From Ornithinimicrobium sp. F0845 (GTDB taxonomy: Bacteria; Actinomycetota; Actinomycetes; Actinomycetales; Dermatophilaceae): a DNA stretch of 64,000 nucleotides. Of the stretch, positions 32,744 to 41,293 are shown piece after piece. The notes under the pieces are model-generated. The model had not been told where the DNA came from. It worked only from the letters and a program-made list of their open reading frames with translations, and ran no database searches. The position numbers were made by a program, and so were the translations under genes. Where the stretch lies: contig NZ_JALKAL010000007.1 in NCBI RefSeq assembly GCF_023015765.1, positions 247,145 to 311,144 of the forward strand, given 5' to 3'. Position 1 is the stretch's first letter. Each line of letters opens with the position of its first letter.

Positions 32744-33166
32744 TCACTCGGCGGTGGTCGAGGGCACGTCCGCGAGGAGGGGCCGGACCTCCAGCCACTC
32801 GTGGATGGGCCGGCCGCCCTGACCGGGCGCCGCCGACAGCTCGGCGGCCGCCTCGTGCGCGCGCTCCTGGCTGTCCACGTCGATGATCATCCACCCCGCG
32901 ATGAGGTCCTTGGTCTCGGCGAACGGGCCGTCGGTCACCGGCGGCGCTCCCTCGCCGCCGTAGCGGACGAAGGTGCCCTCCGGGGACAGGGCCTGCCCGT
33001 CGACATACTCTCCCCGCTCGCGGAGCTGGTCGGCGAAGTCCTGCATGAACTGGACGTGGTCGGCGATCTCCTGCTCCGTCCACCGGTCCATCGGGATGTC
33101 CGCCTCGGGCAGGTTGGTGGGCCCGCCGGTGCGGCGGTAGTGCTTGAGCAACAGATACTTGGCCAT
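32744..33166 (-). CDS. YCII/DGPF-domain protein, partner of ECF42 sigma
   Basis: A 140-residue ferredoxin-like fold protein with the family motif DGPFAETKD (DGPF) and the opening MAKYLLLKHYR. DGPF proteins accompany ECF42 sigma factors, which activate their transcription. A biochemical role is not established. It precedes the sigma gene in one operon. An excellent ribosome-binding site (AAGGAGAA) is five bases before the ATG. Confidence 0.9.
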   Translation of the reverse strand: MAKYLLLKHYRRTGGPTNLPEADIPMDRWTEQEIADHVQFMQDFADQLRERGEYVDGQALSPEGTFVRYGGEGAPPVTDGPFAETKDLIAGWMIIDVDSQERAHEAAAELSAAPGQGGRPIHEWLEVRPLLADVPSTTAE

Positions 33167-33267
33167 CGTCTTCTCCTTGTCCGTGGCGGCCCTCCTGGCC
33201 ACCTTCACCCCTGGGACGGAACCGCGCCACCGTTCTCGACATCGGTCACGTCAGCAGGTGGTTCCGG

Positions 33268-33864
33268 TCAGGTCAGCAGGTGCCAGCACAGCGCGCCGAG
33301 CCACACCCAGCCCGTGATGATCATGGCCCGCTGCACCAGCCCGGTGCCCGGGGCGTCCCTGTCCCAGGCCCGCACGAACAGCGCGAGGAGGCCGAGGGTG
33401 AGCACGGCGGCGGCCGCCGAGAGCCATTGCCAGGTCCCGTCCAGGACGAAGGCGGCGATGGCCGCGGAGACCGGCAGCGCGAGGAAGACCACGATGCCCG
33501 CCTGGTCATGGCGCACGTGCGACCGGCTGGTCTCCGCCGGGTCACCCGCGGGGGTCCCGGGCGGATAGCCGCGGACCGGGTCCATCGGGAAGACGCCCGA
33601 GGCGATCAGCGCCAGCCCCCAGACCACGACGGCCGCCCCCAGCAGCAGGCTCCCGGTCGCGTCACCGACCCCGATCCCGCCCGCCGCGATGAGCGCCCCG
33701 CAGACCAGGAAGTTGGTGCCCTGGACCCAGCCGCGGTCCCCCGTCGCCAGCGCGCTCACCGCGTGATAGGTCGGGCGGTAGCCGGGCCGCGTGGCACCGT
33801 CGATCAGGAACGTGAGGACGAACCCGGCCGTGCCCACGAGGCCACACCACAGCAGCGCCGGCAT
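33268..33864 (-). CDS. DUF998 family membrane protein
   Basis: A 198-residue protein with six predicted membrane helices. The motif GYRPTYHAVSALATGDRGWVQ after helix 1 and FPMDPVRGYPPGTP after helix 3 are typical of DUF998. Function is unknown. A leaderless -10 (TACCGT plus six bases) fixes the ATG. It may be a single-gene unit. Confidence 0.85.
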   Translation of the reverse strand: MPALLWCGLVGTAGFVLTFLIDGATRPGYRPTYHAVSALATGDRGWVQGTNFLVCGALIAAGGIGVGDATGSLLLGAAVVVWGLALIASGVFPMDPVRGYPPGTPAGDPAETSRSHVRHDQAGIVVFLALPVSAAIAAFVLDGTWQWLSAAAAVLTLGLLALFVRAWDRDAPGTGLVQRAMIITGWVWLGALCWHLLT

Positions 33865-33870
33865 CCCCCG

Positions 33871-33876
33871 ACGGTA
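33871..33876 (-). promoter_or_regulatory. -10 element of the DUF998 gene (leaderless type)
   Basis: TACCGT on the minus strand, six bases (cggggg), then the ATG at 33864. Confidence 0.6.
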
Positions 33877-33918
33877 GCCGCGTCCGCGGTCCGCCGTCCA
33901 CCGACCTGCCGTCGCGGG

Positions 33919-35421
33919 CTACTCCACGTCGAGCACCTGCGGCGTGCCCTCGACCCCCGCCTCCGGTAGCCCCTGGGCGAGGCGGCTCTTGTGGCGGCCG
34001 TAGACGACGTAGATGACGACACCGATCGCCATCCAGACGATGAACCGGATCCACGTCTCCACGGACAGGTTGAGGATCAGGTAGGTGCACAGCGCGGCGG
34101 ACAGCCACGGCAGCACCGGGCTGAACGGCACCCGGAACCCGCGCTGGAGGTCGGGCCGCTTCCTCCGCAGGATCGGCACCGCCAGCGAGACGAGGACGAA
34201 GGCCGACAGCGTGCCGATGTTGACCATCTCCTCGAGCCGCCCGATGGGCGTCAGCGAGGCGATCAGCGCGATGAGTCCACCCAGGATCAGGGTCAGCCGC
34301 ACCGGCGTGCCGGTCCGGTCGCTCGTCACGCCCAGCCCAGGGGGGAGGAGGTGGTCGCGGCTCATCGCGAAGGTCACCCGGGTGGAGCCGATGATCAGGG
34401 TCATCACCACGGTCGTCAGGCCGGCGACGGCACCGGCCGAGATCAGCGTGGCGAATCCACCACGGCCGACCTGTTCGAAGGCGTCGGCGAGCGCGCCCTG
34501 CGGGTTGATCTGGTCGAAGGGCAGCATCCCGGTGATGACGAGGGAGACCCCGACGTAGAGCACGGTGCAGACCGCCAGGGAGCCGAGGATGCCGATCGGC
34601 AGGTCGCGCTGCGGGTTCCGGGCCTCCTCGGCGGTCGTGGCCACGACGTCGAACCCGATGTAGGCGAAGAAGACCAGGGCGGCCGCCGACATGATGCCCA
34701 TGACGCCGAAGGTCGCCGGTGTCATGCCGGTGATCAGCTGCAGCACCGGTGCGTGGATGCCGCTGGCGGCCTCGGCCCCCGGGGCGCTCGGCGGGATGAA
34801 CGGCGACCAGTTCGTCGGGTCGATGTAGGCGATGCCGGCGACGATCACGAACAGGACGATGAAGACCTTGACGGCCACCAGCACCAGGTTGACCCGCAGC
34901 GACTCCTTGATGCCCTTGGCGACCAGGAGGGTCAGCAGGACCACGAGCAGGAACGCACCGGCGTCGAAGCGCGAGCCGGGGGCGATGGCCGCCGGGATCT
35001 CGATGCCGAGGTGCCCGAGGAGGATCTGCAAGTATGCCGACCAGCCCTGGGCCACGACACTGGCACCGAGCATCATCTCCAGCAGGAGGTCCCAGCCGAT
35101 GACCCAGGCGATCACCTCACCGAGCGTGGCGTAGGAGAAGGTGTAGGCCGACCCGGAGACGGGGACCGTGGAGGCGAACTCGGCGTAGCACATGGCCGCG
35201 AGCGCACAGACGGTCGCGGCGATGACGAAGGACAGGACCACTGACGGTCCGGCGAACTGGTGAGCCGCCCGACCGGTCACCGTGAAGATGCCGGCGCCGA
35301 TGACCACGCCGACACCGAAGACCACCAGGTCGAGCGCGGTGAGCCGTCGTTTCAGGCGGTGGTCCGGCTCGTCGGCTGCGGCCATCGATGCCTCGACCGA
35401 CTTGGTCCGGAAGATGCTCAT
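33919..35421 (-). CDS. APC family amino-acid permease (YfnA/CAT-like)
   Basis: A 500-residue, twelve- to fourteen-helix transporter of the cationic amino-acid branch. Helix 1 carries GVGVVIGAGIFTVTGRAA, helix 3 AAMCYAEFASTVPVSGSAYTFSY, and helix 6 ALVFFAYIGFDVVATTAEEARNPQRD. It is a paralogue of the permease at 12230 but has no USP partner. The ATG at 35421 is preferred because the following MSIFRTKSVE start is typical. A TATGTT element lies about 65 bases upstream. Confidence 0.93.
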   Translation of the reverse strand: MSIFRTKSVEASMAAADEPDHRLKRRLTALDLVVFGVGVVIGAGIFTVTGRAAHQFAGPSVVLSFVIAATVCALAAMCYAEFASTVPVSGSAYTFSYATLGEVIAWVIGWDLLLEMMLGASVVAQGWSAYLQILLGHLGIEIPAAIAPGSRFDAGAFLLVVLLTLLVAKGIKESLRVNLVLVAVKVFIVLFVIVAGIAYIDPTNWSPFIPPSAPGAEAASGIHAPVLQLITGMTPATFGVMGIMSAAALVFFAYIGFDVVATTAEEARNPQRDLPIGILGSLAVCTVLYVGVSLVITGMLPFDQINPQGALADAFEQVGRGGFATLISAGAVAGLTTVVMTLIIGSTRVTFAMSRDHLLPPGLGVTSDRTGTPVRLTLILGGLIALIASLTPIGRLEEMVNIGTLSAFVLVSLAVPILRRKRPDLQRGFRVPFSPVLPWLSAALCTYLILNLSVETWIRFIVWMAIGVVIYVVYGRHKSRLAQGLPEAGVEGTPQVLDVE

Positions 35422-35575
35422 ACAGACCACCGCCTTCGGCGACCGGCGCCCCCGGTGTGGAGGCCAGGACCCCATCGCTTCCGAAGGTCAACATAAACCC
35501 GTGGCCCCGGCGGGCGCGAGGCGTGAGTCACCTTCCGTCCGGTCGCGCGGAAGGGTCCCGGCACCGGGCCCCGGT

Positions 35576-35581
35576 TAGCGT
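35576..35581 (+). promoter_or_regulatory. -10 element of the ECF sigma gene (leaderless type)
   Basis: TAGCGT, seven bases, then the ATG at 35589. Confidence 0.5.
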
Positions 35582-35588
35582 CGCTGCC

Positions 35589-36536
35589 ATGCAGGACCAG
35601 CGCAGCGACCTCGGCGCGGCCCTGGGCGACGGGGACGGCACGGCAGCCCGGACCGCGCTCCAGGGCATCCCCGCGACCGACGAGGAGGTCCTCCAGGAGC
35701 TGGCCCTTCGGGCAGCGGACGGGTCCGCCCTGGCCACCGAGCTGCTGATCGAGCGGCTCGACGACTCCGGGGTCGTGCGCCGTTTCGCGCGGGGCGCGCT
35801 GTTCGACGAGGCCGCCATCGACGACGTCAGCCAGGACACCCTCATCTCCGTCGCCAGCGGCATCGGCAGCTTCCGCGGTGACGCCAAGATCACCACGTGG
35901 GTCCACCGGGTCGTCCGCAACAGGGTCGTCGACCACCTGCGACGCCAGCGCGCCACGGCCCCCTTGCCACCGGAGGACCTGGCCCCTGCCGAGCGGATCG
36001 GCTCGATGATCGCCACCCGCGCGACCGTGCGGGACGCGCTGCGGGCGCTCCCGGATCTCTACCGCGACCCGGTGACCCTGCGCGACATCGAGGGGCTGCC
36101 CGACGCCGAGATCGGTGAGCGACTCGGTCGGAGCACCGGCACGGTCAAGTCCCAGGTGGCCCGCGGCCGCGCGATGGTCGCCTCGTCGCTGCGGGACCTC
36201 CATGAGGGGACGCCGCCGTCGAGGCGGTCCTGGCGATGCACCCGCAGACCACGCAGGAGTGGCAGCAGGCGATCCAGTCCCAGCTCCAGGGCGACTACGC
36301 CGAGGACCTCAAGGCCGCGATCACCTTCAACCCCAGTGTCGGCGAGGGGATCGCCCAGCCGACCGAGGGCGAGGTCGCTGCGGAGGACACGGTCGGCAGC
36401 AACCACTTCGCACTGCTCCTGGACGCCAGCGGGTCGATGGGCGAGACGTCCGGCACCGGCACCCGGATGGTGGAGGCCAAGGAGACGATCAACGGGTTCG
36501 TCGACTCCTTGCCGGAGGGCTCCACGGTCTCGCTGA
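35589..36536 (+). CDS. ECF RNA polymerase sigma factor, open frame runs into the VWA gene
   Basis: The first 205 residues are a normal ECF sigma factor: region 2 (ISVASGIGSFRGDAKITTW, VVRNRVVDHLRRQR) and region 4 (LPDLYRDPVTLRDIEGLPDAEIGERLG; STGTVKSQVARGRAMVASSL). After LRDLHEG (about 36209) the frame has no stop and continues about 110 codons in a Ser/Arg/Pro-rich shadow of the VWA gene, to 36536. A one-base backward slip in the GGGG run at 36206-36209 would join it directly to the VWA frame. The real sigma end is unknown: a frameshift, an assembly error or a fused gene are all possible. Confidence 0.75.
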   Translation: MQDQRSDLGAALGDGDGTAARTALQGIPATDEEVLQELALRAADGSALATELLIERLDDSGVVRRFARGALFDEAAIDDVSQDTLISVASGIGSFRGDAKITTWVHRVVRNRVVDHLRRQRATAPLPPEDLAPAERIGSMIATRATVRDALRALPDLYRDPVTLRDIEGLPDAEIGERLGRSTGTVKSQVARGRAMVASSLRDLHEGTPPSRRSWRCTRRPRRSGSRRSSPSSRATTPRTSRPRSPSTPVSARGSPSRPRARSLRRTRSAATTSHCSWTPAGRWARRPAPAPGWWRPRRRSTGSSTPCRRAPRSR

Positions 36537-37333
36537 GGGTCTACGGGCACGAGGGCGACAACAGCAACGCGGGCAAGCAGGAGTCGTGCGCCTCCACCGA
36601 CACGGTCTATGAGGGTCCCGCCGACACGGCGGAGCTCTCGGCCCAGCTGGCCGCCGTGCAGCCGACCGGCTGGACCCCGCTGGCGTCGGCCATCACCGAG
36701 GCCGAGCAGGACATCCCCGCAGACGCGACCGACGGCATCGTCTACGTGGTCACCGACGGCATCGAGACCTGCGGCGGCGACCCCGTCGAGGCCGCGCAGG
36801 GTCTGGCCGAGAGCGGCATCAAGCCCATCGTCAACGTCATCGGATTCCAGGCCGGGGACGCCGACCAGGCGGCCCTGGCGGCCATCGCCGAGGCCGGTGG
36901 CGGGGAGTACACCCAGGCCGACTCCAAGGCCGACCTGGAGGAGTACTGGGACGCGGAGTACTCCCGGATGATGACCGCCTGGGCGGAGTGGCGGCAGGCC
37001 GAGCTGACGCGCATCGAGGAGTCCGGTCAGGCGAACCTGACCGAGGCGGACGCGGTGGGAGCAGCCCTGATGGCCGGTGCCGAGGCGGAGGGCGACCGCG
37101 CCATGGCGTTGACCGAGGCGCTCCACGCCGACGGGCACCTGGACTGGTCGACGCGGGGTGAGGTCTGGAGCTTCTTCTACGAGCGCAAGAACGCGATGTG
37201 GAGCTACGCCTACGGCCTCAAGAACGAGAACTGGTCAGCGGCCTACGGTCTCAAGAACGAGGCGTGGTCGCAGGCCTACGGCACGGGCAACGCCAAGTGG
37301 TCGGAGTACTACTCCAAGAAGCTCGGCAACTGA
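36236..37333 (+). CDS. VWA-domain protein with C-terminal aromatic repeats
   Basis: A 365-residue protein as annotated from the first ATG in frame. The von Willebrand A domain (about 55-225) has an intact MIDAS: DASGSMG, the Thr in TGWTPL and Asp in VTDG. The C-terminal 50 residues repeat an AYGLKNExWS unit three times (Tyr/Trp/Lys-rich). No signal peptide is present, although homologous proteins are often lipoproteins. The reading frame is open back to 36206, where it meets the sigma gene out of frame. Coupling to an ECF sigma suggests an anti-sigma or effector role. This is inference. Confidence 0.75.
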   Translation: MHPQTTQEWQQAIQSQLQGDYAEDLKAAITFNPSVGEGIAQPTEGEVAAEDTVGSNHFALLLDASGSMGETSGTGTRMVEAKETINGFVDSLPEGSTVSLRVYGHEGDNSNAGKQESCASTDTVYEGPADTAELSAQLAAVQPTGWTPLASAITEAEQDIPADATDGIVYVVTDGIETCGGDPVEAAQGLAESGIKPIVNVIGFQAGDADQAALAAIAEAGGGEYTQADSKADLEEYWDAEYSRMMTAWAEWRQAELTRIEESGQANLTEADAVGAALMAGAEAEGDRAMALTEALHADGHLDWSTRGEVWSFFYERKNAMWSYAYGLKNENWSAAYGLKNEAWSQAYGTGNAKWSEYYSKKLGN

Positions 37334-37374
37334 TCCGCGCCGCGCGACCAGCGCCGCCTGACCCGACCCGATTC

Positions 37375-37448
37375 GGGCTGTCCGGCCCGTCCCGGCCCGG
37401 GCTGCCCGGCCCCCTTCCGGGCCGGGCTGCCCGGCCCCCTTCCGGGCC
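37375..37448. repeat. GC hairpin-forming tandem repeats (25 bp), likely terminator
   Basis: Two exact 25-bp units at 37399-37423 and 37424-37448 (GGGCTGCCCGGCCCCCTTCC and GGGCC) are flanked by diverged copies. Each can fold (GGGCCGGGC-tg-CCCGGCCC). They sit just after the VWA gene and may terminate it. Confidence 0.7.
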
Positions 37449-37511
37449 GGGCTGTCCGGACCCTGGCTGTCCGGACCCCGGGGTGTCGGTGCGGCGTGAT
37501 TGGCTGGCGCT

Positions 37512-38090
37512 ATGTTCGAGTGGGAGACGCACCCGGTGACCGAGGACCGGTTCGAGGACCTGGCCGACGTCATCAACCCCAGCCGGCGCGAGACGCACTG
37601 CTGGTGCCTGTCGCACCGGCTGCCCGCCCGCGAGATCGAGGAGCTGGGCGGCGGCTCGCGCCAGGAGGCGATGCGTTGCCTGACGCGGCGCGAGCACGCG
37701 CCCGGCGTGGTCACCTACCGCGACGGCGTGCCGGTCGGCTGGTGCAGCATCAGCCCGCGCGCCGAGATCCCCCGGCTGATGTCCTCCAAGCTCATCCGCC
37801 CCGTCGATGACGTGCCGGTCTGGAGCATCATCTGCGTGGTCGTCCGGAGTGGCCACCGCCGTCAGGGCGTCACCGGCGCGATGCTCGAGGGCGCGGTGGA
37901 GTATGCCGCGGGGCTGGGTGCCCCGGCCGTCGAGGCCTATCCGGTGGACCCGGAGGGACGGATGGATCTGACGATGGCGTTCGTGGGCACGAAGGCGATG
38001 TTCGAGCAGGTCGGCTTCCGGCAGGTCGGCACGACCGACGCCGTCGCCAGCCGGATGCCACGGCTCATCATGCGACGCGACCTCGTCTGA
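37512..38090 (+). CDS. GNAT family N-acetyltransferase
   Basis: A 192-residue protein with a GNAT fold. The acetyl-CoA loop is SGHRRQGVTGAML (RxxGxxG/A), preceded by the VWSIICVVV beta-4 strand. A CWC motif lies early (HCWCLSH). The substrate is unknown. It is separated from the VWA gene by hairpin repeats and converges on the ATP-grasp gene, 9 bases away. Confidence 0.88.
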   Translation: MFEWETHPVTEDRFEDLADVINPSRRETHCWCLSHRLPAREIEELGGGSRQEAMRCLTRREHAPGVVTYRDGVPVGWCSISPRAEIPRLMSSKLIRPVDDVPVWSIICVVVRSGHRRQGVTGAMLEGAVEYAAGLGAPAVEAYPVDPEGRMDLTMAFVGTKAMFEQVGFRQVGTTDAVASRMPRLIMRRDLV

Positions 38091-38099
38091 TCCAGCGCG

Positions 38100-38957
38100 T
38101 CAGCGCAGGAGGGCCGCGACGAAGCGGTCCACGGCCGCGCTGTCGGCGCAGGGCAGGAAGAGCGAGGGCTCGACCAACTCGACCTCGAGCACGCGGAAGC
38201 CGCCCTCGTCGTCCCGCACGAGGTCCACCCGGCCGTAGGTCGGGGCACCCAGCTGGTCCGTGACCACCCCCATCGCCGCCTCGGCCACCGCGAGCTGCTC
38301 GGGACTCGGGTCGTGGGCAGCGTTGGTCTCCTCGGCGAAGAGCCCGTCGATCCGCCCGGCCCGGGGCAGGGTGATCCGCTTGTTGGCCGCGTGGCTGAAG
38401 CCGCCCTCGAGGAAGATCATCGGCCACTCCCCCTCGCCCGCCACGGACCGCAGGTAGGGCTGCACCAGGGCGACCTGGCCAGCCTCGTGCAGCCGCGTGA
38501 CGTGCTCGTGCGCCTGCCGGTGCTGGCCCGGGCCGTAGGAGGCGACCTCCCGGCTGCCGGCGCCGACGGCGGGCTTGACCACGAAGTCGTCACCGGGGAG
38601 GACAACCTCCGACCCCGGCTCGACGAAGCGGGTCGGCGTGACCGGCACCCCGGCCGAGGCCAGCTCGGCGAGGTAGCGCTTGTCGTGGCTCCAGCGGATG
38701 ACCGGCAACGGATTCACCAGGTCCGTGACCGTGTCCACGCGCTCGAGCCAGGGCCCGAACTCAGCAAGCCGCTCGGGGTAGTCCCAGGTCGAGCGCAGCA
38801 CCACCCGGTCGAAGCGGGACCAGTCGACCGCGGGGTCGTCCCAGTCCACGACCTCCACCCTGACTCCCTCGGCCCTGAGGGCGGGCACCGCCAGGGGCGC
38901 GTCAACGTCCCGGCCCCGGGCCGGTGCCGTGGTGACCCACGCCAGGTGCTCGATCAT
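38100..38957 (-). CDS. ATP-grasp domain protein (RimK/glutathione synthetase-like)
   Basis: A 285-residue ligase-fold protein. The ATP-binding lysine strand is DDFVVKPAVGAGS, followed by a Gly-rich loop region, and the metal-binding end is GGFRVLEVELVEPSLFL (Glu/Glu pattern). The N-terminal pre-ATP-grasp domain starts WVTTAPARGRDVDAPLAVPAL. This group carries out carboxylate-amine or -thiol ligation, with substrates unknown. A -10 TAGGAT lies seven bases before the ATG, which also has GGAGG touching it. Confidence 0.88.
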   Translation of the reverse strand: MIEHLAWVTTAPARGRDVDAPLAVPALRAEGVRVEVVDWDDPAVDWSRFDRVVLRSTWDYPERLAEFGPWLERVDTVTDLVNPLPVIRWSHDKRYLAELASAGVPVTPTRFVEPGSEVVLPGDDFVVKPAVGAGSREVASYGPGQHRQAHEHVTRLHEAGQVALVQPYLRSVAGEGEWPMIFLEGGFSHAANKRITLPRAGRIDGLFAEETNAAHDPSPEQLAVAEAAMGVVTDQLGAPTYGRVDLVRDDEGGFRVLEVELVEPSLFLPCADSAAVDRFVAALLR

Positions 38958-38964
38958 CCTCCGG

Positions 38965-38970
38965 ATCCTA
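38965..38970 (-). promoter_or_regulatory. -10 element of the ATP-grasp gene (leaderless type)
   Basis: TAGGAT on the minus strand, seven bases, ATG at 38957. It lies at the 3' end of the copper ATPase gene. Confidence 0.5.
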
Positions 38971-41124
38971 GGTGCGTGCCCTCGCCGTCAGTGCCGCGAT
39001 GCTGGCCTCGGGGCCGAGGTCCAGCCGACGCAACAGCTGGGCGTTGAGGGCGACGACCACGGTGGACAGAGACATCAGGATCGCGCCGACCGCCATCGGC
39101 ATCACGAACCCGACCGGCGCGAGGACCCCGGCCGCCAGCGGGACGGCGACCAGGTTGTAGCCAGCGGCCCACCACAGGTTCTGCGCCATCTTGTGGTAGG
39201 CCGCACGGGACAGCTGGATGATCGACAGCACCGAGCGTGGGTCGTCGCTGGCGAGGATCACACCGGCGGACGCGATCGCCACGTCCGTGCCGGCGCCGAT
39301 CGCGATGCCGACATCGGCACGCGCCAGCGCCGGTGCGTCGTTCACCCCGTCCCCGACCATGGCGACGGTGCGGTCGCGCTCCTGCAGCTCGGCGACCTTG
39401 TCGGCCTTGTGCTCGGGTCGGACGCCGGCGAACACCTCGTCGATGCCCAGGTCGGCGGCCACCGCACGGGCGACGGGCTCGGCGTCACCGGTGATCATCA
39501 CGACGTGCACGCCGAGCTGGTGGAGGGCGTCGACGGCCTGCCGCGACTCCGGCCGGACCTCGTCGGCGACCGACAGTGCGCCGACGACGGCTCCGTCGCG
39601 GACGACGTGCAGGACGGTCGCGCCGTCATCGGCCCACCGCTCGCTCTCTGCCACCGGCTGGAGCCCCTCCTCCTCCAGCAGGTAGGGTCCTCCGACCCGC
39701 ACGGTCGAGCCCTCCACGGTCGCCGTGACGCCGACCGCGGGTGAGGCGGCGAAGTCGGTGGCCGGAGGGACGGCGAGGTCTCGCTCCTGCGCAGCGCGCA
39801 CGATCGCCCGGGCCAGGGGGTGCTCACTGTCCGCCTCGGCAGCCGCAGCCAGCGCCAGCAACTCAGCCTCCGACATACTGCCGCTGTGCACCGCGCCCAC
39901 GGCGGGCTCGCCGCGGGTCAGGGTGCCGGTCTTGTCGAACAGGACGGTGTCGACCGAGCGCATCTGCTCCAGGGCCAGTCGGTCCTTGACGAGCACGCCA
40001 CCGCGCGCGGCGCGCTCGGTGGTGATGGAGACGACCAGCGGGATCGCCAGGCCCAGGGCGTGGGGGCAGGCGATGATCAGGACGGTGATGACCCGCTCGA
40101 GGGTCGTGGCGGGGTCGCTGACCAGGAGCCACGCGACGGCGGCGACGACCGCGGCGGCCAAGGCATACCAGAAGAGCCAGGCTGCGGCGCGGTCGGCGAG
40201 ACGCTGCGCCCGGCTCGAGGAGCCCTGGGCCTGCTCGACCAGGCGTCGGATGCCGGCGAGCGCGGTCTGCTCGCCGACCGCGGAGATCCGCACGCGCAGA
40301 CCGGAGTCGGTGGCGACCGTGCCGGCGACCACTTGGTCACCCTCAGCGCGTCGAACCGCGACGGACTCGCCCGTGATCATCGACTCGTCCATGGCAGCGG
40401 CACCCTGCACTACGGTGCCGTCGGCGGGGACGCGTGCCCCGGGACGGACGATCACGACGTCGTCGACCTGCAGCTCCGCCGGCGCGACGGTGACGGTCGA
40501 GGACCCCTCGACCCGCTCCGCCTCGTCGGGCAGCAGCGCTGCGAGGGAGTCCAGTGCCGACGAGGTCTGCGCGAGCGAGCGCATCTCGATCCAGTGGCCG
40601 AGCAGCATGATGACGATCAGCAGCGCGAGCTCCCACCAGAACTCGAGCGAGGCGGAGATCAGGCCGAGGCTGGCGGCCAGGGAGGCGACGAAGGCCACCG
40701 TGATGGCCATGCCGATCAGCAGCATCATGCCCGGCCGGCGGCTGCGGATCTCGTCGAGGGCCCCGGTGATGAAGGGCCTGCCACCCCACAGGTACATCAC
40801 GGTGCCGAGCGCCGGCGCGACCCACCCGATGCCCGGCACGGCGGGGAGCTCGTAGCCCAGCAGGTGGGCGAACATCGGGCTGGTCAGGACCGTCGGGACC
40901 GCCAGGGCGAGCATGATCCAGAAGAGCCGGGCGTACAGCGCGACGTGGTCACCATGGCCGCCGTGTCCCTCATGCCCGCCATGTCCCGCCTGGGCATCGT
41001 GTCCCGCATGGGCATCGTGGCTGTCGTGGGCACCGTGATCGGCCTGCGCCTCACGGACATCAGCCCGCGGCCCGTGGTGATGATCCTCGTGCGGATCGTG
41101 GTGGTCGTGCGTCGTCTCTGGCAT
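38968..41124 (-). CDS. Heavy-metal P-type ATPase, CopB-like (copper efflux)
   Basis: A 718-residue P1B-type ATPase. The first 60 residues contain 17 His and no CxxC domain. The membrane metal motif is CPH (353-355), the CopB hallmark for copper. TGES is at 251-254, the phosphorylated Asp at 397 (DKTGT), and the SEHPLA and GDGVNDAPAL motifs follow. ATG 41124 has GGAGGA at six bases and is preferred to ATG 41130, which abuts it. A CsoR box overlaps the promoter, so expression should be copper-induced. Confidence 0.95.
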   Translation of the reverse strand: MPETTHDHHDPHEDHHHGPRADVREAQADHGAHDSHDAHAGHDAQAGHGGHEGHGGHGDHVALYARLFWIMLALAVPTVLTSPMFAHLLGYELPAVPGIGWVAPALGTVMYLWGGRPFITGALDEIRSRRPGMMLLIGMAITVAFVASLAASLGLISASLEFWWELALLIVIMLLGHWIEMRSLAQTSSALDSLAALLPDEAERVEGSSTVTVAPAELQVDDVVIVRPGARVPADGTVVQGAAAMDESMITGESVAVRRAEGDQVVAGTVATDSGLRVRISAVGEQTALAGIRRLVEQAQGSSSRAQRLADRAAAWLFWYALAAAVVAAVAWLLVSDPATTLERVITVLIIACPHALGLAIPLVVSITTERAARGGVLVKDRLALEQMRSVDTVLFDKTGTLTRGEPAVGAVHSGSMSEAELLALAAAAEADSEHPLARAIVRAAQERDLAVPPATDFAASPAVGVTATVEGSTVRVGGPYLLEEEGLQPVAESERWADDGATVLHVVRDGAVVGALSVADEVRPESRQAVDALHQLGVHVVMITGDAEPVARAVAADLGIDEVFAGVRPEHKADKVAELQERDRTVAMVGDGVNDAPALARADVGIAIGAGTDVAIASAGVILASDDPRSVLSIIQLSRAAYHKMAQNLWWAAGYNLVAVPLAAGVLAPVGFVMPMAVGAILMSLSTVVVALNAQLLRRLDLGPEASIAALTARART

Positions 41125-41139
41125 CGTCATTCCTCCCTT

Positions 41140-41168
41140 AACCATACCCCATAGGGGTATGTCGACAA
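41140..41168 (-). promoter_or_regulatory. Promoter of the copper ATPase gene
   Basis: On the minus strand TTGTCG (41168-41163) and TATGGT (41145-41140) are 17 bases apart. The CsoR-type operator fills the spacer. Confidence 0.65.
41143..41161. promoter_or_regulatory. CsoR-type copper operator
   Basis: CATACCCC-ATA-GGGGTATG is a perfect 8-bp inverted repeat with a 3-bp centre. It matches the known CsoR consensus (ATACCCnnnnGGGTAT class), where Cu(I) releases the repressor. It lies between the -35 and -10 of the copper ATPase. No csoR gene is in the window. Confidence 0.85.
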
Positions 41169-41293
41169 CCGGGCCGGCGCGAGCCGCATTCCCAGGCGCA
41201 GCCGGTTGGGTGCGATCAGCCGCCACAATGCAGGACACTAGGTGTGGCCCGCACCTGCGGCTCACGACCGCCCTACCCGAGGAGTTCTCCAGC

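Noticed and set aside
36115..36612. 165-codon frame overlapping the sigma/VWA junction, with an ATG at 36202
   Set aside because: Gly/Arg-rich shadow translation in the third frame. It does not explain either protein.
41159..41293. Longer version (67 codons) of the CNNM leader ORF
   Set aside because: Its ATG lies in the CsoR operator and no ribosome-binding site precedes it. Only the last 22 codons are plausible.
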